Shown here one piece after another: positions 33,909 to 42,621 of a stretch of 42,621 bases of DNA. The DNA comes from Brevibacterium rongguiense (GTDB lineage: Bacteria; Actinomycetota; Actinomycetes; Actinomycetales; Brevibacteriaceae). The DNA lies in the NCBI RefSeq assembly GCF_009857845.1, contig NZ_WWEQ01000023.1, positions 1 through 42,621 on the forward strand, in the 5' to 3' direction. A model generated the notes under the pieces. It did no database searches. It was not told the DNA's origin and was given only the letters and a program-made list of their open reading frames with translations. Position 1 is the first letter of the stretch. The number at the start of each line of letters is the position of its first letter. The position numbers and the translations under genes were made by a program.

Positions 33909-34361
33909 ATGAAGTACCGCCTCGACGACATCGACCGGCGCATCGTGGCCGAACTCGCGGAGGACTCCCGCCTGTCGGTGCGCCAGCTCGCCGAGCACGT
34001 CCACATCTCCCGCTCCGCCGCCCATTCGCGCCTGGCCGCCCTCATGGCCTACGGCATCATCCGCCGCTTCACGATCGACGTCGACCGCGCCGCGCTGGGC
34101 CAGGGCGTCTCCGCGATCATCGTCGTGAAGATCGGCGACCGCCCGTGGCCCGAGGTGCGCGACGAGCTGGCCCTCATTCCCTGCGTCGAGCGCGTCCAGG
34201 CCGTCAGCGGCGACATCGACGCCCTCGTCACGGTGCACGCGGAGTCGAACACGGAGCTCTCGCAGGTCATCCTCGCCCAGGTCCACGAGGTGCCGGGCGT
34301 CGTCGCCTCGCGCTCCCTGCTCATCCTGGACGAGGCCGAGGGCCAGGGCATGCGGAGCTGA
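33909..34361 (+). CDS. Lrp/AsnC-family transcriptional regulator
   Basis: The 150-residue product has the AsnC-type winged helix at residues 1-55 (LDDIDRRIVAELAEDSRLSV and HISRSAAHSRLAALMAYGII), then the RAM ligand domain (VVKIGDRPWPEVRDELALIP, VSGDIDALVTVHAES). Length is normal. It sits 174 bases upstream of the oxoacid dehydrogenase operon on the same strand and is the likely controller of it, as BkdR-type regulators are in other bacteria, responding to a branched-chain amino acid. ATG 33909 has AAAGGAGAAG in front. Confidence 0.9.
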   Translation: MKYRLDDIDRRIVAELAEDSRLSVRQLAEHVHISRSAAHSRLAALMAYGIIRRFTIDVDRAALGQGVSAIIVVKIGDRPWPEVRDELALIPCVERVQAVSGDIDALVTVHAESNTELSQVILAQVHEVPGVVASRSLLILDEAEGQGMRS

Positions 34362-34535
34362 CCACCGCAGGCGGGCACACGGGCACACGCACCCCCGGTT
34401 GGAAGCGCCGCCGTCCCGGACAAACTGCTCGCCTGGGCTGCCCTGCCCGCGCGCCTGTCCCGAATCCCCAGGACAGGACGCCACTCGTCCCCCATCGCCG
34501 CGCAGCGCTCGCACCGTGAAGCAGATCACATCACG

Positions 34536-35714
34536 ATGGAGCGCATGACGATCGAACTCCCCCGCACGGCGCGAGCCCTGCCGCACACCGATCCGGTCTC
34601 GTTCATCGACCCGGCCGGGCGGCCCGTGGAGCCCGGCCTCCACGCGGGCTACACCCTGCCGGACGCGCAGACGCTCATCCGGTTCTACCGCCGCATGGTG
34701 CGCGCCCGCCGCTTCGAGTCCCAGGTCACGGCCCTCACCCGGCAGGGCAGGCTGGCCACGTACCCGTCCGCGTTCGGGCAAGAGGCCTGCGAGGTGGGAG
34801 CGGCGTCCGCGCTCGCGGAGGACGACTGGATGTTCCCCACGTACCGCGATTCCGCGGCGATCCTCACCCGCGGCGCGGAGCCCGGTGACATCCTGGGCTC
34901 CTTCCGCGGTGACTGGCACTGCGGCTACGACTCCCAGGGGCTGCGCACCTCACCCCAGGCAACCCCGCTGGCCACCCAGACGCTCCACGCGGTGGGCTTC
35001 GCGATGGCCGCGAAGCTGCGCGGCACGCAGCAGGCCACGCTCACGTTCATCGGCGACGGGGCGACGAGCGAGGGCGATGCCCACGAGGCGTTCAACTTCG
35101 CCGCCGTGTGGCAGACGCCCACCGTCTTCTTCATCCAGAACAACCAGTACGCGATCTCCGTGCCGCTGCGCGAGCAGTCGAACGCCACGATGCTCGCGGA
35201 CAAGGCCGTGGGCTACGGCATGCCGGGCGTGCGCGTGGACGGCAACGACATCGCGGCCGTCTTCGCCGTGGTCAGCGCCGCATTCGAACGCGCACGCCGC
35301 GGGGAGGGCCCCACCCTGGTGGAGGGCCTGACCTACCGCCTCGAGGCGCACACGAACTCCGATGACCCCAGTCGCTACCGGTCCGCCGAGGAGGTCGACA
35401 TCTGGCGCACCCGCGATCCGCTGACCCGCCTCGAGGCCTATCTGCGCTCCGCCGGTGACCTCGACGACGAGTCCGTCGCGGCCATCGCCGCCGACGCCGA
35501 GGACCTCGCCGCCCACGTCCGCGAGCTCATGAACACCGAGGCGCAGGTCGATCCCACGGAGATCTTCGCCCACGTCTACGCCCACGAGCGCCCCCAGCTG
35601 CGCGAGCAGCGGGCCCTCCTCGAAGCCGAGCTCGCCGCCGCGGGTCCCGCTGCCCTCTCACAGCCCACAACTCAGCCGCAGCCCGCTCCCGAGCCCCAGC
35701 GGGCCGGCGCATGA
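34536..35714 (+). CDS. bkdA: Branched-chain 2-oxoacid dehydrogenase E1 alpha subunit
   Basis: E1 alpha, with E1 beta, uses thiamine diphosphate to decarboxylate branched-chain (or related) 2-oxoacids. The cofactor motif runs from GDGATSEGDAHEAFNFAAVW to the NN of IQNNQYAIS. Other family blocks are FYRRMVRARRFESQVTALTR, PSAFGQEACEVGAASAL, the phosphorylation-loop-like TYRLEAHTNSDDPSRYR and WRTRDPLTRLEAYL. The 392-residue length is normal; the C-terminal tail is Ala/Pro-rich. ATG 34536 and ATG 34545 are both possible starts. The stop overlaps E1 beta (ATGA). Acetoin or pyruvate dehydrogenase E1 is less likely because E1 is split and the E2 next door is of the BCKDH type. Confidence 0.9.
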   Translation: MERMTIELPRTARALPHTDPVSFIDPAGRPVEPGLHAGYTLPDAQTLIRFYRRMVRARRFESQVTALTRQGRLATYPSAFGQEACEVGAASALAEDDWMFPTYRDSAAILTRGAEPGDILGSFRGDWHCGYDSQGLRTSPQATPLATQTLHAVGFAMAAKLRGTQQATLTFIGDGATSEGDAHEAFNFAAVWQTPTVFFIQNNQYAISVPLREQSNATMLADKAVGYGMPGVRVDGNDIAAVFAVVSAAFERARRGEGPTLVEGLTYRLEAHTNSDDPSRYRSAEEVDIWRTRDPLTRLEAYLRSAGDLDDESVAAIAADAEDLAAHVRELMNTEAQVDPTEIFAHVYAHERPQLREQRALLEAELAAAGPAALSQPTTQPQPAPEPQRAGA

Positions 35715-36865
35715 GCGCGCCGGCGACCCGCGCCTCGGCGGCGGGTGCGCAGGCGGGCGCCTCTGAGCGCCGTCCGGCAGCACCGGCTGAGGCGCAGGAC
35801 GCCTCCGCCGGCCGGCCACAGGGCGACTCACAGGGCCAGCCGCAGGGCCACTCACAGGCCCAGCGGGCCACCGCCCCCGGGGCGCGGCCCAAGCCCGTGA
35901 CCATGACGAAGGCACTCAACACCGCGCTGCGCGATGCGCTCGCCGCCGATGACTCGGTCGTCATCTTCGGTGAGGACGTGGGCCGGCTGGGCGGGGTCTT
36001 CCGCGTCACCGACGGGCTGCGCGACGAGTTCGGCCCCGAGCGGGTCTGGGACTCGCCGCTCGCGGAGGCCGGGATCATCGGCACCGCGGTCGGCATGGCC
36101 ATGGCCGGCATGCGCCCGGTCGTGGAGATGCAGTTCGACGCGTTCTCCTACCCCGCCTTCGAGCAGGTGGTCAGCCACGTGGCGAAGATGCGCAACCGCA
36201 CGAAGGGCCGCGTGGAGCTGCCGCTGGTCATCCGGATCCCGGTGGCCGGTGACATCGGAGGCGTCGAGCACCACTCGGACTCCTCCGAGGCCTACTGGTG
36301 CGCCACCCCCGGCCTCACCGTCGTCACCCCGTCCAATTCGGCGGACGCGTATTCGATGCTGCGCGAGGCCATCGACGCCCAGGACCCCGTCATCTTCATG
36401 GAGCCCAAGTCGCGCTACTGGTCGAAGGATGCGATCGAGCTGCCCGTGCGCACCGAGTCCATGTACTGCGCGCGCGTGGTGCGCGAGGGCACGGACGTCA
36501 CGCTCCTGGCCTACGGGCCCACGGTGCGCACCGCGCTGGAGACCGCGGAGGCCGGGGCGCAGGACGGGCTGAGCGTCGAGGTCATCGACCTGCGCTCGCT
36601 CTCCCCCTTCGACGATGCGACGGTCACGGCCTCCGTGCGCAAGACGGGGCGGGCGGCCGTCCTGCACGAGGCTGCGCAGTTCGGCGGCTACGGGGCGGAG
36701 GTGGCCGCGCGCGTGACCGAGCGGAGCTTCTTCCACCTGGCCGCGCCCGTCCTGCGCATCACGGGCTTCGACATCCCGTTCCCCTCCCCCAAGCTCGAGG
36801 AGTTCCACCTGCCCACGCCCACCCGCATCCTCGATGCCCTGGAGACCTGGGAGTGGGAGCTGTGA
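35711..36865 (+). CDS. bkdB: Branched-chain 2-oxoacid dehydrogenase E1 beta subunit
   Basis: The 384-residue product pairs with E1 alpha. After a low-complexity lead of about 60 residues (rich in Gly, Gln, Ala) the family begins at TMTKALNTALRDALAADDSV. Motifs are VIFGEDVGRLGGVFRVTDGL, PLAEAGIIGTAVGMAMAGMR, VEMQFDAFSYPAFEQVVSHV, PVAGDIGGVEHHSDSSEAYW and a transketolase C-terminal domain (VEVIDLRSLSPFDDATV). All are typical of E1 beta. The stop overlaps the E2 start (GTGA). The long N-terminus may be trimmed if translation begins later, but the overlap favours 35711. Confidence 0.92.
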   Translation: MSAPATRASAAGAQAGASERRPAAPAEAQDASAGRPQGDSQGQPQGHSQAQRATAPGARPKPVTMTKALNTALRDALAADDSVVIFGEDVGRLGGVFRVTDGLRDEFGPERVWDSPLAEAGIIGTAVGMAMAGMRPVVEMQFDAFSYPAFEQVVSHVAKMRNRTKGRVELPLVIRIPVAGDIGGVEHHSDSSEAYWCATPGLTVVTPSNSADAYSMLREAIDAQDPVIFMEPKSRYWSKDAIELPVRTESMYCARVVREGTDVTLLAYGPTVRTALETAEAGAQDGLSVEVIDLRSLSPFDDATVTASVRKTGRAAVLHEAAQFGGYGAEVAARVTERSFFHLAAPVLRITGFDIPFPSPKLEEFHLPTPTRILDALETWEWEL

Positions 36866-38793
36866 GCGCGGAGACCGTGACCGCGGGCCAGGACTTCATC
36901 GTCCCGGACCTGGGCGAAGGCCTCACCGAGGCCGAGGTGGTGGGCTGGCTCGTCGCCGTGGGCGACGAGGTCGCCATCGACCAGCCGGTCGTCGAGCTCG
37001 AGTCCGCGAAGAGCGTCGTCGACCTACCCTGCCCGTTCGCGGGCACCGTCACCGCCCTGTACGCCCAGGTGGGCGACACCGTCTACGCGGGCAACGCGAT
37101 CCTCACCGTGGGCGCGGCAGGTGCCCCGGGCGGTGGGGACCGGCCGGTTCCCGAGGCGCGGGCCGGCGACGCCGTCGCCTCACCGCCCGCTGCCGCCGGG
37201 CCGGTGGGTGCGACCCGCGGAGACGACGGGAAGGTGCCCGGGGCATCGGGGGCCGACTCGGCGGACTCCACCGGCACAGGCACTATGGGCACGGACTCCT
37301 CGGGCACGGACACCGGCACCGGCTCGGCGAGCACAGACTTGGCGAGCACGAGCTCAGCGGGCGCCGCGCTCGACGCTCCGCCGGCCGCCGGCGTGGATGC
37401 CGGTGCGCAGGCACCCGAGTCCGTTCCCGGCACGGCCCTGCGCGACGGTGCGGCCCTGCGCGACGGTGCGGCGGCAGACGGTGCGGCGGACGAAGGATCG
37501 GCGGGCGGGGTCGCGGCGGACGAGGGTTCGGGCGCCGTGCTCATCGGCTACGGCACGAAGGAGAAGGCCGCGCCGACCACCGGGCGCCGGCGCAGCTTCG
37601 GCTCGCGCGCATCCCGGGCGGGTGCGCCGCACGCGGCCGACGGCGGAGCCCCGGGCCCGGCCGCCCCACCCTCAACCGCAGACCAGCCCGGGGGCCGCTC
37701 GCCGGTGGTCTCGCCGCTTGTGCGGATGCTCGCCCACGAGGCCGGGTTCGCGGCCAAGGACCTGCGGGGCACCGGCCCCCACGGTCTCGTCACGCGGGCC
37801 GACGTCATCGCCGAGATCGCGCACCGCGCCACGGTCGGCGCCACCACGGGGAGCGCCCACGCGCCCGGCACCACGGCCGCCCATAGTGCGGGGCAGAGCG
37901 CCCAGGCGAGCGCGCCCCTCACAGGGCGGAGCACCCCCGCGTCGCCAGTCGCGGGGCGCGCGGCCCCGCCGGACGCGCACCGGGCGCAGCCCGGTGCGGG
38001 TGCCGCACCTGCCAGCGGCGACCCGACGGGCGCCTCGGCGGTGGGAGGCGGTGCGCACGCCGCCGCGCACACTCAGCCCGGCCCGCAGACCGACCCCCAG
38101 GCCGCGGTCGAGCGCATCCCGCTCACCGGGCTGCGCAAGGCGGTGGCGGCGAAGCTCGGGCAGTCGCGCCGGGAGATCCCCGAGGCCACCATCTGGCTCG
38201 ACGTCGACGCAACCGAGCTGCTGGCCTTCCGCAAGCGCCTCGAGGCGCGCAGCGGAGAGAAGTTCTCCCTGCTCACACTGCTCGCGCGGTTCACGATCGC
38301 GGGACTGCGGAAGTACCCCATCCTCAACGCGACATTCGACCAGGATGCGCAGGAGATCCTCGTGCACCGCGACATCGACCTGGGCATCGCCGCGAACACG
38401 CCCCGCGGCCTCATGGTCCCGGCCATCCGTGACGCCGGAACCATGACGATGCGGGCGCTGCGCGATGGGATCGGCGAGGTCGTGCAGGCGGCGGCCACCG
38501 GCAGGTTCGCGCCCGGGCAGCTGGCCGGGGGCACGTTCACGCTCAACAACTACGGCCCGCTGGGGGTGGACGGCTCCGCGCCGATCATCAACCACCCGGA
38601 GGTCGCGATGCTCGGCATGGGGCGCATCATGGACCGGCCGTGGGCGGTCGACGGCGAACTCGCGGTCCGCCAGGTCACCCACCTCTCGCTCGTCTTCGAC
38701 CACCGCGTGTGCGACGGCCTGGAGCCCAGCGAGTTCATCACGTTCGTGGCCCGCTGCATCGAGGACCCGATCGGCTTCTTCGCCGAGGTGTGA
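36862..38793 (+). CDS. bkdC: Dihydrolipoamide acyltransferase E2 of 2-oxoacid dehydrogenase
   Basis: E2 carries the acyl group on lipoate and passes it to CoA. The 643-residue product has one lipoyl domain (residues about 8-85, PDLGEGLTEAEVVGWLVAVG, lipoylated Lys in ELESAKSVVDL), a long low-complexity linker of about 200 residues, a subunit-binding domain (SPLVRMLAHEAGFAAKDLRG, GPHGLVTRADV), a second linker, and the catalytic domain from about 410 (IPLTGLRKAVAAKLGQSRRE, GTFTLNNYGPLGVDGSAPII). The active-site motif is FDHRVCDG. The first linker includes an exact 18-bp tandem duplication. No E3 gene follows; the next gene is convergent, 200 bases away, with nothing recognisable between. Confidence 0.94.
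   Translation: MSAETVTAGQDFIVPDLGEGLTEAEVVGWLVAVGDEVAIDQPVVELESAKSVVDLPCPFAGTVTALYAQVGDTVYAGNAILTVGAAGAPGGGDRPVPEARAGDAVASPPAAAGPVGATRGDDGKVPGASGADSADSTGTGTMGTDSSGTDTGTGSASTDLASTSSAGAALDAPPAAGVDAGAQAPESVPGTALRDGAALRDGAAADGAADEGSAGGVAADEGSGAVLIGYGTKEKAAPTTGRRRSFGSRASRAGAPHAADGGAPGPAAPPSTADQPGGRSPVVSPLVRMLAHEAGFAAKDLRGTGPHGLVTRADVIAEIAHRATVGATTGSAHAPGTTAAHSAGQSAQASAPLTGRSTPASPVAGRAAPPDAHRAQPGAGAAPASGDPTGASAVGGGAHAAAHTQPGPQTDPQAAVERIPLTGLRKAVAAKLGQSRREIPEATIWLDVDATELLAFRKRLEARSGEKFSLLTLLARFTIAGLRKYPILNATFDQDAQEILVHRDIDLGIAANTPRGLMVPAIRDAGTMTMRALRDGIGEVVQAAATGRFAPGQLAGGTFTLNNYGPLGVDGSAPIINHPEVAMLGMGRIMDRPWAVDGELAVRQVTHLSLVFDHRVCDGLEPSEFITFVARCIEDPIGFFAEV
37434..37469 (+). repeat. Tandem 18-bp repeat in the E2 linker
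   Basis: GGCCCTGCGCGACGGTGC occurs twice in a row, giving ALRDGA twice in the linker after the lipoyl domain. It looks like a recent slippage event in a region free to vary in length. Confidence 0.8.
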
Positions 38794-38993
38794 GCCGCCG
38801 AGCGCACAGCGGCAAGAGCCCGGGCGCGGGGTGCGCGGCGCGGCCCGAACCTCGGCGGGGCCCGGCCTGTCGCCGGCGAGCAGCAGCCTGGCTGACGGGC
38901 CGGGTGGACACCGCGGCTCAGCGGGACGGCGAGCGAGCGGGACCGGGCCGGCCGGTCGAGCCGGGGCTCAGCGGGAGGCGATTGCCCGAAGCC

Positions 38994-39713
38994 TCAGCGG
39001 GGCGTGTCGGCGGGGGTCTCCCCCGCCTCGGGCGCGGTGGGCTCGACGACCTCGCGGCGCTTCGTGCCGCGGCTCTTGAGCCACGCGATCACCATGGGGA
39101 TGACGGAGAGCCCCACGAGCACGATCGCCCACAGGTCCACGTGCTCGCGGATGATGTCGATCGAGCCCAGGAAGTAGCCGGCGACGGAGAGCAGCGTGCC
39201 CCACAGGAGCGCGCCGGAGACGTTCCAGCCGATGAAGCGGCGATAGGGGTAGGCGGCGATGCCCGCGGCCAGCGGCGTGAACGTGCGCACGAACGGCACG
39301 AAGCGCGCCAGCACCAGGGAGGGGCCGCCGTGCTTGGCGAAGAACTGCTCGGCGGCGTGGAGGCGGGTGGTGTTGAGGATCTTCGCGTCGTCCTTGAAGA
39401 ACCTGCGGCCGAAGCGCCTGCCCAGGAAGTAGCCCACCTGATCGCCCAGGATGGCGGCGGCCCAGACCACGACGATGAAGAGGAACAGGTTCACGCCCAT
39501 GGCCGGGGCGAGCATCCCGCCCACGAACAGCAGCGAATCGCCGGGCAGGAACGGGAACAGCACGCCCGATTCGATGAAGACGATGAGCGCGACGACCGCG
39601 AGCATCCAGGGGCCGGCGCCCTCGAGGATGGGGGTCGGGTCGAGCAGCCCGGAGGCCTGCACGTCGAGGGCAGGTGAGACGTCGGCGGCCGCGGTGGCGA
39701 GCACATCGAGCAT
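38994..39713 (-). CDS. DedA family membrane protein
   Basis: The 239-residue product has about five hydrophobic segments and the DedA/SNARE-associated block FLPGDSLLFVGGMLAPAMGV, AAILGDQVGYFLGRRFGRRF and ARFVPFVRTFTPLAAGIAAY, followed by FIGWNVSGALLWG. These proteins are polyprenyl-phosphate or lipid-linked transport factors of the membrane; the exact cargo here is unknown. The conserved FxPGE/D, R and P residues are in place. I prefer ATG 39713 (MLDVLATA) with AAAGGA upstream, over ATG 39749, which lacks a ribosome site. It is followed by a charged tail rich in Arg and Glu. Confidence 0.88.
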   Translation of the reverse strand: MLDVLATAAADVSPALDVQASGLLDPTPILEGAGPWMLAVVALIVFIESGVLFPFLPGDSLLFVGGMLAPAMGVNLFLFIVVVWAAAILGDQVGYFLGRRFGRRFFKDDAKILNTTRLHAAEQFFAKHGGPSLVLARFVPFVRTFTPLAAGIAAYPYRRFIGWNVSGALLWGTLLSVAGYFLGSIDIIREHVDLWAIVLVGLSVIPMVIAWLKSRGTKRREVVEPTAPEAGETPADTPR

Positions 39714-39785
39714 GTGTGAGGAGTCCTTTGGTCGGGGCGTCGCTTCCATGATGCCGGATGAGCCTGTGACTCGCCTGCACCGCGC

Positions 39786-41780
39786 TCAGGGGCGGGACCA
39801 CGCCTCCCACAGCCGCGCGTAGAGCCCGCCGGCGGCGGCGAGGCGCTCGTGGGTGCCCTCCTCCGCGATCCGTCCGCCGTCCATGACGACGATCCGATCC
39901 GCGGCGGCGGCCTGGGAGAGCCGGTGGGCGATGACGATGCCGCCGCGCTCGCGCAGCACGGCGGCGGCCGCTGCGTCGAGGGCGCGGGCGCCGGCCGACC
40001 CCGCCTCGGCCGTGGCCTCGTCGAGCACGGCGAAGTCGGGGTCCGCGGCCTCGAGGCGAGCGAGCGCGAGCATCTGCTCCTGCATGGGGGTCAGCGGGTG
40101 CCCGGTGCCGCCCACCCGGGTCTCCGCCCCCTGCGGCAGGCGCGCCACCCAGCTCGCGGCGCCTACGGTGGCCAGGGCGGCCTCGAGGCGAGCGCGCGGG
40201 GCCTCCGGTGCGCCCACCGCCACGTTCTCCAGCACGGTGCCCTCGAACGTGTGCACCTCCTGGCTGACCATGGCGATGTGGCGACGCAGCCGCGCGGCGG
40301 GCAGGCGGCGCACGGGCACGCGCACCGGTTCGCGCGGCGTGCGGGAGGGGCCGGCCGGTGTGGGGGCGAATTCCAGCAGGGCCGTGCCGGAGGCGGGTTC
40401 GAGCGCGCCGATCGCCGCCTGGGCCACCGTCGTCTTGCCGGCTCCGCTGGGCCCGACGATCGCGACGACCTCGCCGGCGGACACCCGCAGCGAGACCCCG
40501 TCGACGGCCGGGCGCGCGCCGCCATAGTCGACGCAGATCCCCGACAGGACGAGGGCTGCAGGCGACCCCGCACCGCACCCCGCGCCCGGAGCAGCGGGGG
40601 GCTCGCCGTCGGCTGCGCCAGCGGAATCGCCGCCCGCACGGGTGGAAGAGCCACCGGCCGCGAGGCCGGAGGGCTCGGCACCGGCAGAACCCGAGGCACC
40701 GGGGACGCCGGGATCGGCATTCGCGGAACCACTGGAACACTGCGCGGCCGCGGGCGCGGTGGCGTCGGCGAGCTCGATGACTCCCACCATGCGCGTCAGC
40801 GACGCCCCGGCGGACTGCACCTCGTCGAAGAGGTCGACGACGACGCTGATGGGGTCGAACAGGCGGTGGAAGATGAGCGCCGCGGTCGCCACGGCGCCCG
40901 CGCTCGCCCAGCCGCCCGAGACCAGCGCGAACCCGGCCGCCAGGATCGCGGCCAGGGTGATGGCCTCCGCGCGGTTGTTGCGGGCCGCGGCCAGCGTGAG
41001 GAGCCGGAAGACGCCGATCGACAGGTCGCGGGCACGTGCCGACGCCGCGTCGATGCGCCGCAGCTCACCGGCGGCCGCGTCGTAGGCGCGCAGCGTCTCC
41101 ACGCCGGTCAGCGCGCCGAGCATCCGCTGCGTGCGCACCCCGAACGCCTGCCTCTCCCGGCGGTACATGGGCGCCGAGCGCGGCAGGTACCAGCGCACGG
41201 TCAGGGCGTAGAGCGGCAGGGCGATGAGGCCCACGAGCGCCAGGCGCCAGTCCACGGCGGCCAGGCCCAGCGCCGCGACGACGACGGTCAGCCCCGCCTG
41301 CAGGAACATGGGCAGGACCTCGGAGGCGGACTCGGAGACCCGGTCGGAGTCCGCGGTGACGCGCGAGACCAGGTCACCGCGCCCGCTCGCCTCGATCCGG
41401 GCCGCATCCGCGCTCACCGCGGCGTCGAAGACCTGGATGCGCAGCTCCCCCACCGCGGGCTCGGCAAGCCGCCCCAGCCAGCGCTCGCTCAGCCAGGTGC
41501 CCGTGCCCGCGACGACCGCGGCCACCGCGATGAGCGCCGCCCCCACCACCACGGGCTCCAGCGCGGGGTGGGCGGTGAGGACGTCGACGAGGCGTCCCAC
41601 GACGGCGGGGCCCACGAGGGCCGCGGCGGCGGCCAGCAGCCCGGTCATGGTGACACCCGCGAGCAGTGCGCGCCGCCCGCGCAGCAGCCGCCAGACCGCT
41701 GCGGCACTGGCCCGCCCGCTGGCCGCGGGGATGGCGCCGGGGGGAACCGGGGCACCAGCGGCCGGATCCGGTTCAGCCAT
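39786..41780 (-). CDS. ABC exporter half (membrane plus ATPase) with intact Walker A and lost signature
   Basis: The 664-residue product has a type I exporter membrane domain with six segments (about residues 35-330; typical [20 protein letters not shown]), a low-complexity linker, then an ATPase domain. Walker A is [21 protein letters not shown]-loop [20 protein letters not shown], Walker [13 protein letters not shown] (Glu present) and switch IVIAHRLSQ. The signature LSGGQ is replaced by LTPMQEQML. The start overlaps the end of the partner gene by eight bases. Such pairs include CydDC and drug or lipid exporters; I cannot name the cargo. Confidence 0.88.
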   Translation of the reverse strand: MAEPDPAAGAPVPPGAIPAASGRASAAAVWRLLRGRRALLAGVTMTGLLAAAAALVGPAVVGRLVDVLTAHPALEPVVVGAALIAVAAVVAGTGTWLSERWLGRLAEPAVGELRIQVFDAAVSADAARIEASGRGDLVSRVTADSDRVSESASEVLPMFLQAGLTVVVAALGLAAVDWRLALVGLIALPLYALTVRWYLPRSAPMYRRERQAFGVRTQRMLGALTGVETLRAYDAAAGELRRIDAASARARDLSIGVFRLLTLAAARNNRAEAITLAAILAAGFALVSGGWASAGAVATAALIFHRLFDPISVVVDLFDEVQSAGASLTRMVGVIELADATAPAAAQCSSGSANADPGVPGASGSAGAEPSGLAAGGSSTRAGGDSAGAADGEPPAAPGAGCGAGSPAALVLSGICVDYGGARPAVDGVSLRVSAGEVVAIVGPSGAGKTTVAQAAIGALEPASGTALLEFAPTPAGPSRTPREPVRVPVRRLPAARLRRHIAMVSQEVHTFEGTVLENVAVGAPEAPRARLEAALATVGAASWVARLPQGAETRVGGTGHPLTPMQEQMLALARLEAADPDFAVLDEATAEAGSAGARALDAAAAAVLRERGGIVIAHRLSQAAAADRIVVMDGGRIAEEGTHERLAAAGGLYARLWEAWSRP

Positions 41781-42621
41781 GGGTCGCCTCCCCGGTGCCG
41801 AGGGCCGGCTGGAGCCGGGCGGGCAGCTCGACCACGTGCCCGGCGGCGGCGCGGAAGGCAGGCGAGGCGCTCAGCACGATCGTTGTGCGGCCCTCGCGCA
41901 GCCGCGCAACGGCGGCGGCGATCTGCCACTCCGTCACCGAGTCCACCGCCGAGGTGGGGTCGTCGAGGACGAGCACCGGCGGGTCCGCGTGCAGGGCGCG
42001 GGCCAGGGCGATGCGCTGGCGCTGGCCGCCGGAGAGGTTGCCTCCGCCCTCCGCGATGGTGTGCTCGAGCCCGGCGGGCACGAGGGTGAGGATGTCGGCC
42101 ACTGCGGAGGCGCTCAGCACCTCGGCGGCGACCTCGGCGGTGATCTCGGCGGGCACCGGAGTCGCCACCTGCCCGCCGGCGCCGCCGCTCGGCTGTCCGC
42201 TCGGGCCGCCCTGAGCTCCCTGGGCGCCCTGGGTTCCATGGGCGCCCTGCGCGCCCTGCCCCTCGCTCGGCGCCGGGGCCAGCGTGATGTTCGAGCCGAT
42301 CGTGCCCTCGAAGAGGTGGGCCGCGTGCGGGGCGGCGATGAGCTCGCCGCCCGCCACGGCCAGGGCCGCCGCGCACCGGCGCGCCAGCTCCGGGTCCGCG
42401 GCGTCGATGACGGTGAGCGCGCCGGCGGGCAGGGTGAGCTCGCCCGGGGGCTCGTGCTCACCCGGGGGTTCGGGCCCATCCGCGGCGGCGCGGTCATGCC
42501 CCTCCTCTTCGGCAGCGCTGTGCCCGTCCGCGGGCCCGACGCTCCCGTCGGCAGCCGTGGCGCTCCCGTCGGCGGCCGTGGCGCCGGCGCCGCCCCGCGC
42601 GGGGGTGAGCAGGGACGCGGG
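41773..42621 (-). CDS. ABC exporter partner subunit, 5' end beyond the window; lost Walker A, intact signature
   Basis: The frame is open to the window end, so this is the C-terminal 282 residues of a larger protein. The visible part is the ATPase domain. Where Walker A should be it reads [19 protein letters not shown], with no GxxGxGKS. The Q-loop is altered ([13 protein letters not shown]) and the switch His is absent ([10 protein letters not shown]). The signature is perfect ([19 protein letters not shown]), and Walker B is [12 protein letters not shown], with Asp replacing the catalytic Glu. Two inserts of low complexity occur, one with a GAQ repeat near 42210-42270. It pairs with the downstream subunit, whose defects are the mirror image. 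Confidence 0.85.
   Translation of the reverse strand, partial: PASLLTPARGGAGATAADGSATAADGSVGPADGHSAAEEEGHDRAAADGPEPPGEHEPPGELTLPAGALTVIDAADPELARRCAAALAVAGGELIAAPHAAHLFEGTIGSNITLAPAPSEGQGAQGAHGTQGAQGAQGGPSGQPSGGAGGQVATPVPAEITAEVAAEVLSASAVADILTLVPAGLEHTIAEGGGNLSGGQRQRIALARALHADPPVLVLDDPTSAVDSVTEWQIAAAVARLREGRTTIVLSASPAFRAAAGHVVELPARLQPALGTGEATHG
42541..42582. repeat. Tandem 21-bp repeat in the ABC subunit
   Basis: Two copies starting GCTCCCGTCGGC stand side by side and differ in one base; on the coding strand they give ATAADGS twice, in the stretch before the degenerate Walker A. Confidence 0.7.

Noticed and set aside
42208-42270. CRISPR-like repeat array
   Set aside because: The short GAQ-coding repeats are contiguous, in frame and without spacers; they are a low-complexity protein segment.

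Overview
The window is very GC-rich, with overlapping stop/start codons (ATGA, GTGA, TGATG) throughout and several promoters of leaderless type. Gene content (paaA-E with paaZ, modA with a ModB-ModC fusion, moeA, Mog-MoaE fusion, ThiF-rhodanese protein) fits a high-GC actinobacterium, probably Micrococcales. The genus cannot be fixed from this stretch alone.

Layout. (1) 1-4.1 kb: a ModC-like protein with a worn-out ATPase half and a TOBE half, a membrane-anchored protein of unknown function, and a thioredoxin-NHL protein. (2) 4.2-14.2 kb: molybdenum cofactor synthesis and molybdate uptake: moeA-moaC-HTH/TOBE and modA-modBC on +, a P-loop kinase, moeB-rhodanese and mog-moaE on -, then moaA-moaD on +. 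(3) 14.4-21.1 kb: a phosphonate catabolic island on -: phosphonoacetate hydrolase, an OPA-type permease, a phosphonoacetaldehyde-type dehydrogenase, a LysR regulator and a TIGR03364-like FAD oxidoreductase. (4) 21.3-33.4 kb: phenylacetate catabolism: paaABCDE plus a PaaG-like crotonase on -, divergent paaI-paaK and a TetR regulator on +, and paaZ on -. A zinc alcohol dehydrogenase of the phosphonate-associated type sits inside this block. (5) 33.9-38.8 kb: an AsnC/Lrp regulator and a branched-chain 2-oxoacid dehydrogenase operon (E1 alpha, E1 beta, E2). (6) 39-42.6 kb: a DedA protein and a heterodimeric ABC exporter whose second subunit runs off the window.

How it works together. The mod genes bring in molybdate and the moa/moe/mog genes build the cofactor. 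The phosphonate island looks like an AEP or N-methyl-AEP pathway that starts with oxidative deamination by the FAD enzyme instead of the PhnW transaminase, then goes through phosphonoacetate to acetate and phosphate. The paa genes activate phenylacetate (PaaK), epoxidise it (PaaABCE, with PaaD as maturation factor), isomerise it (PaaG-like) and open the ring (PaaZ), with PaaI as the protective thioesterase. Three near-identical operators in front of paaA, paaI and paaZ tie these units to the adjacent TetR regulator.

Quality note. Four genes (phosphonoacetate hydrolase, aldehyde dehydrogenase, crotonase, paaZ) are each broken by one small frameshift with well-conserved sequence on both sides. 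Sequencing or assembly error is the simplest explanation, but the reads must settle it. No tRNA, rRNA, CRISPR, IS element or phage gene was seen.
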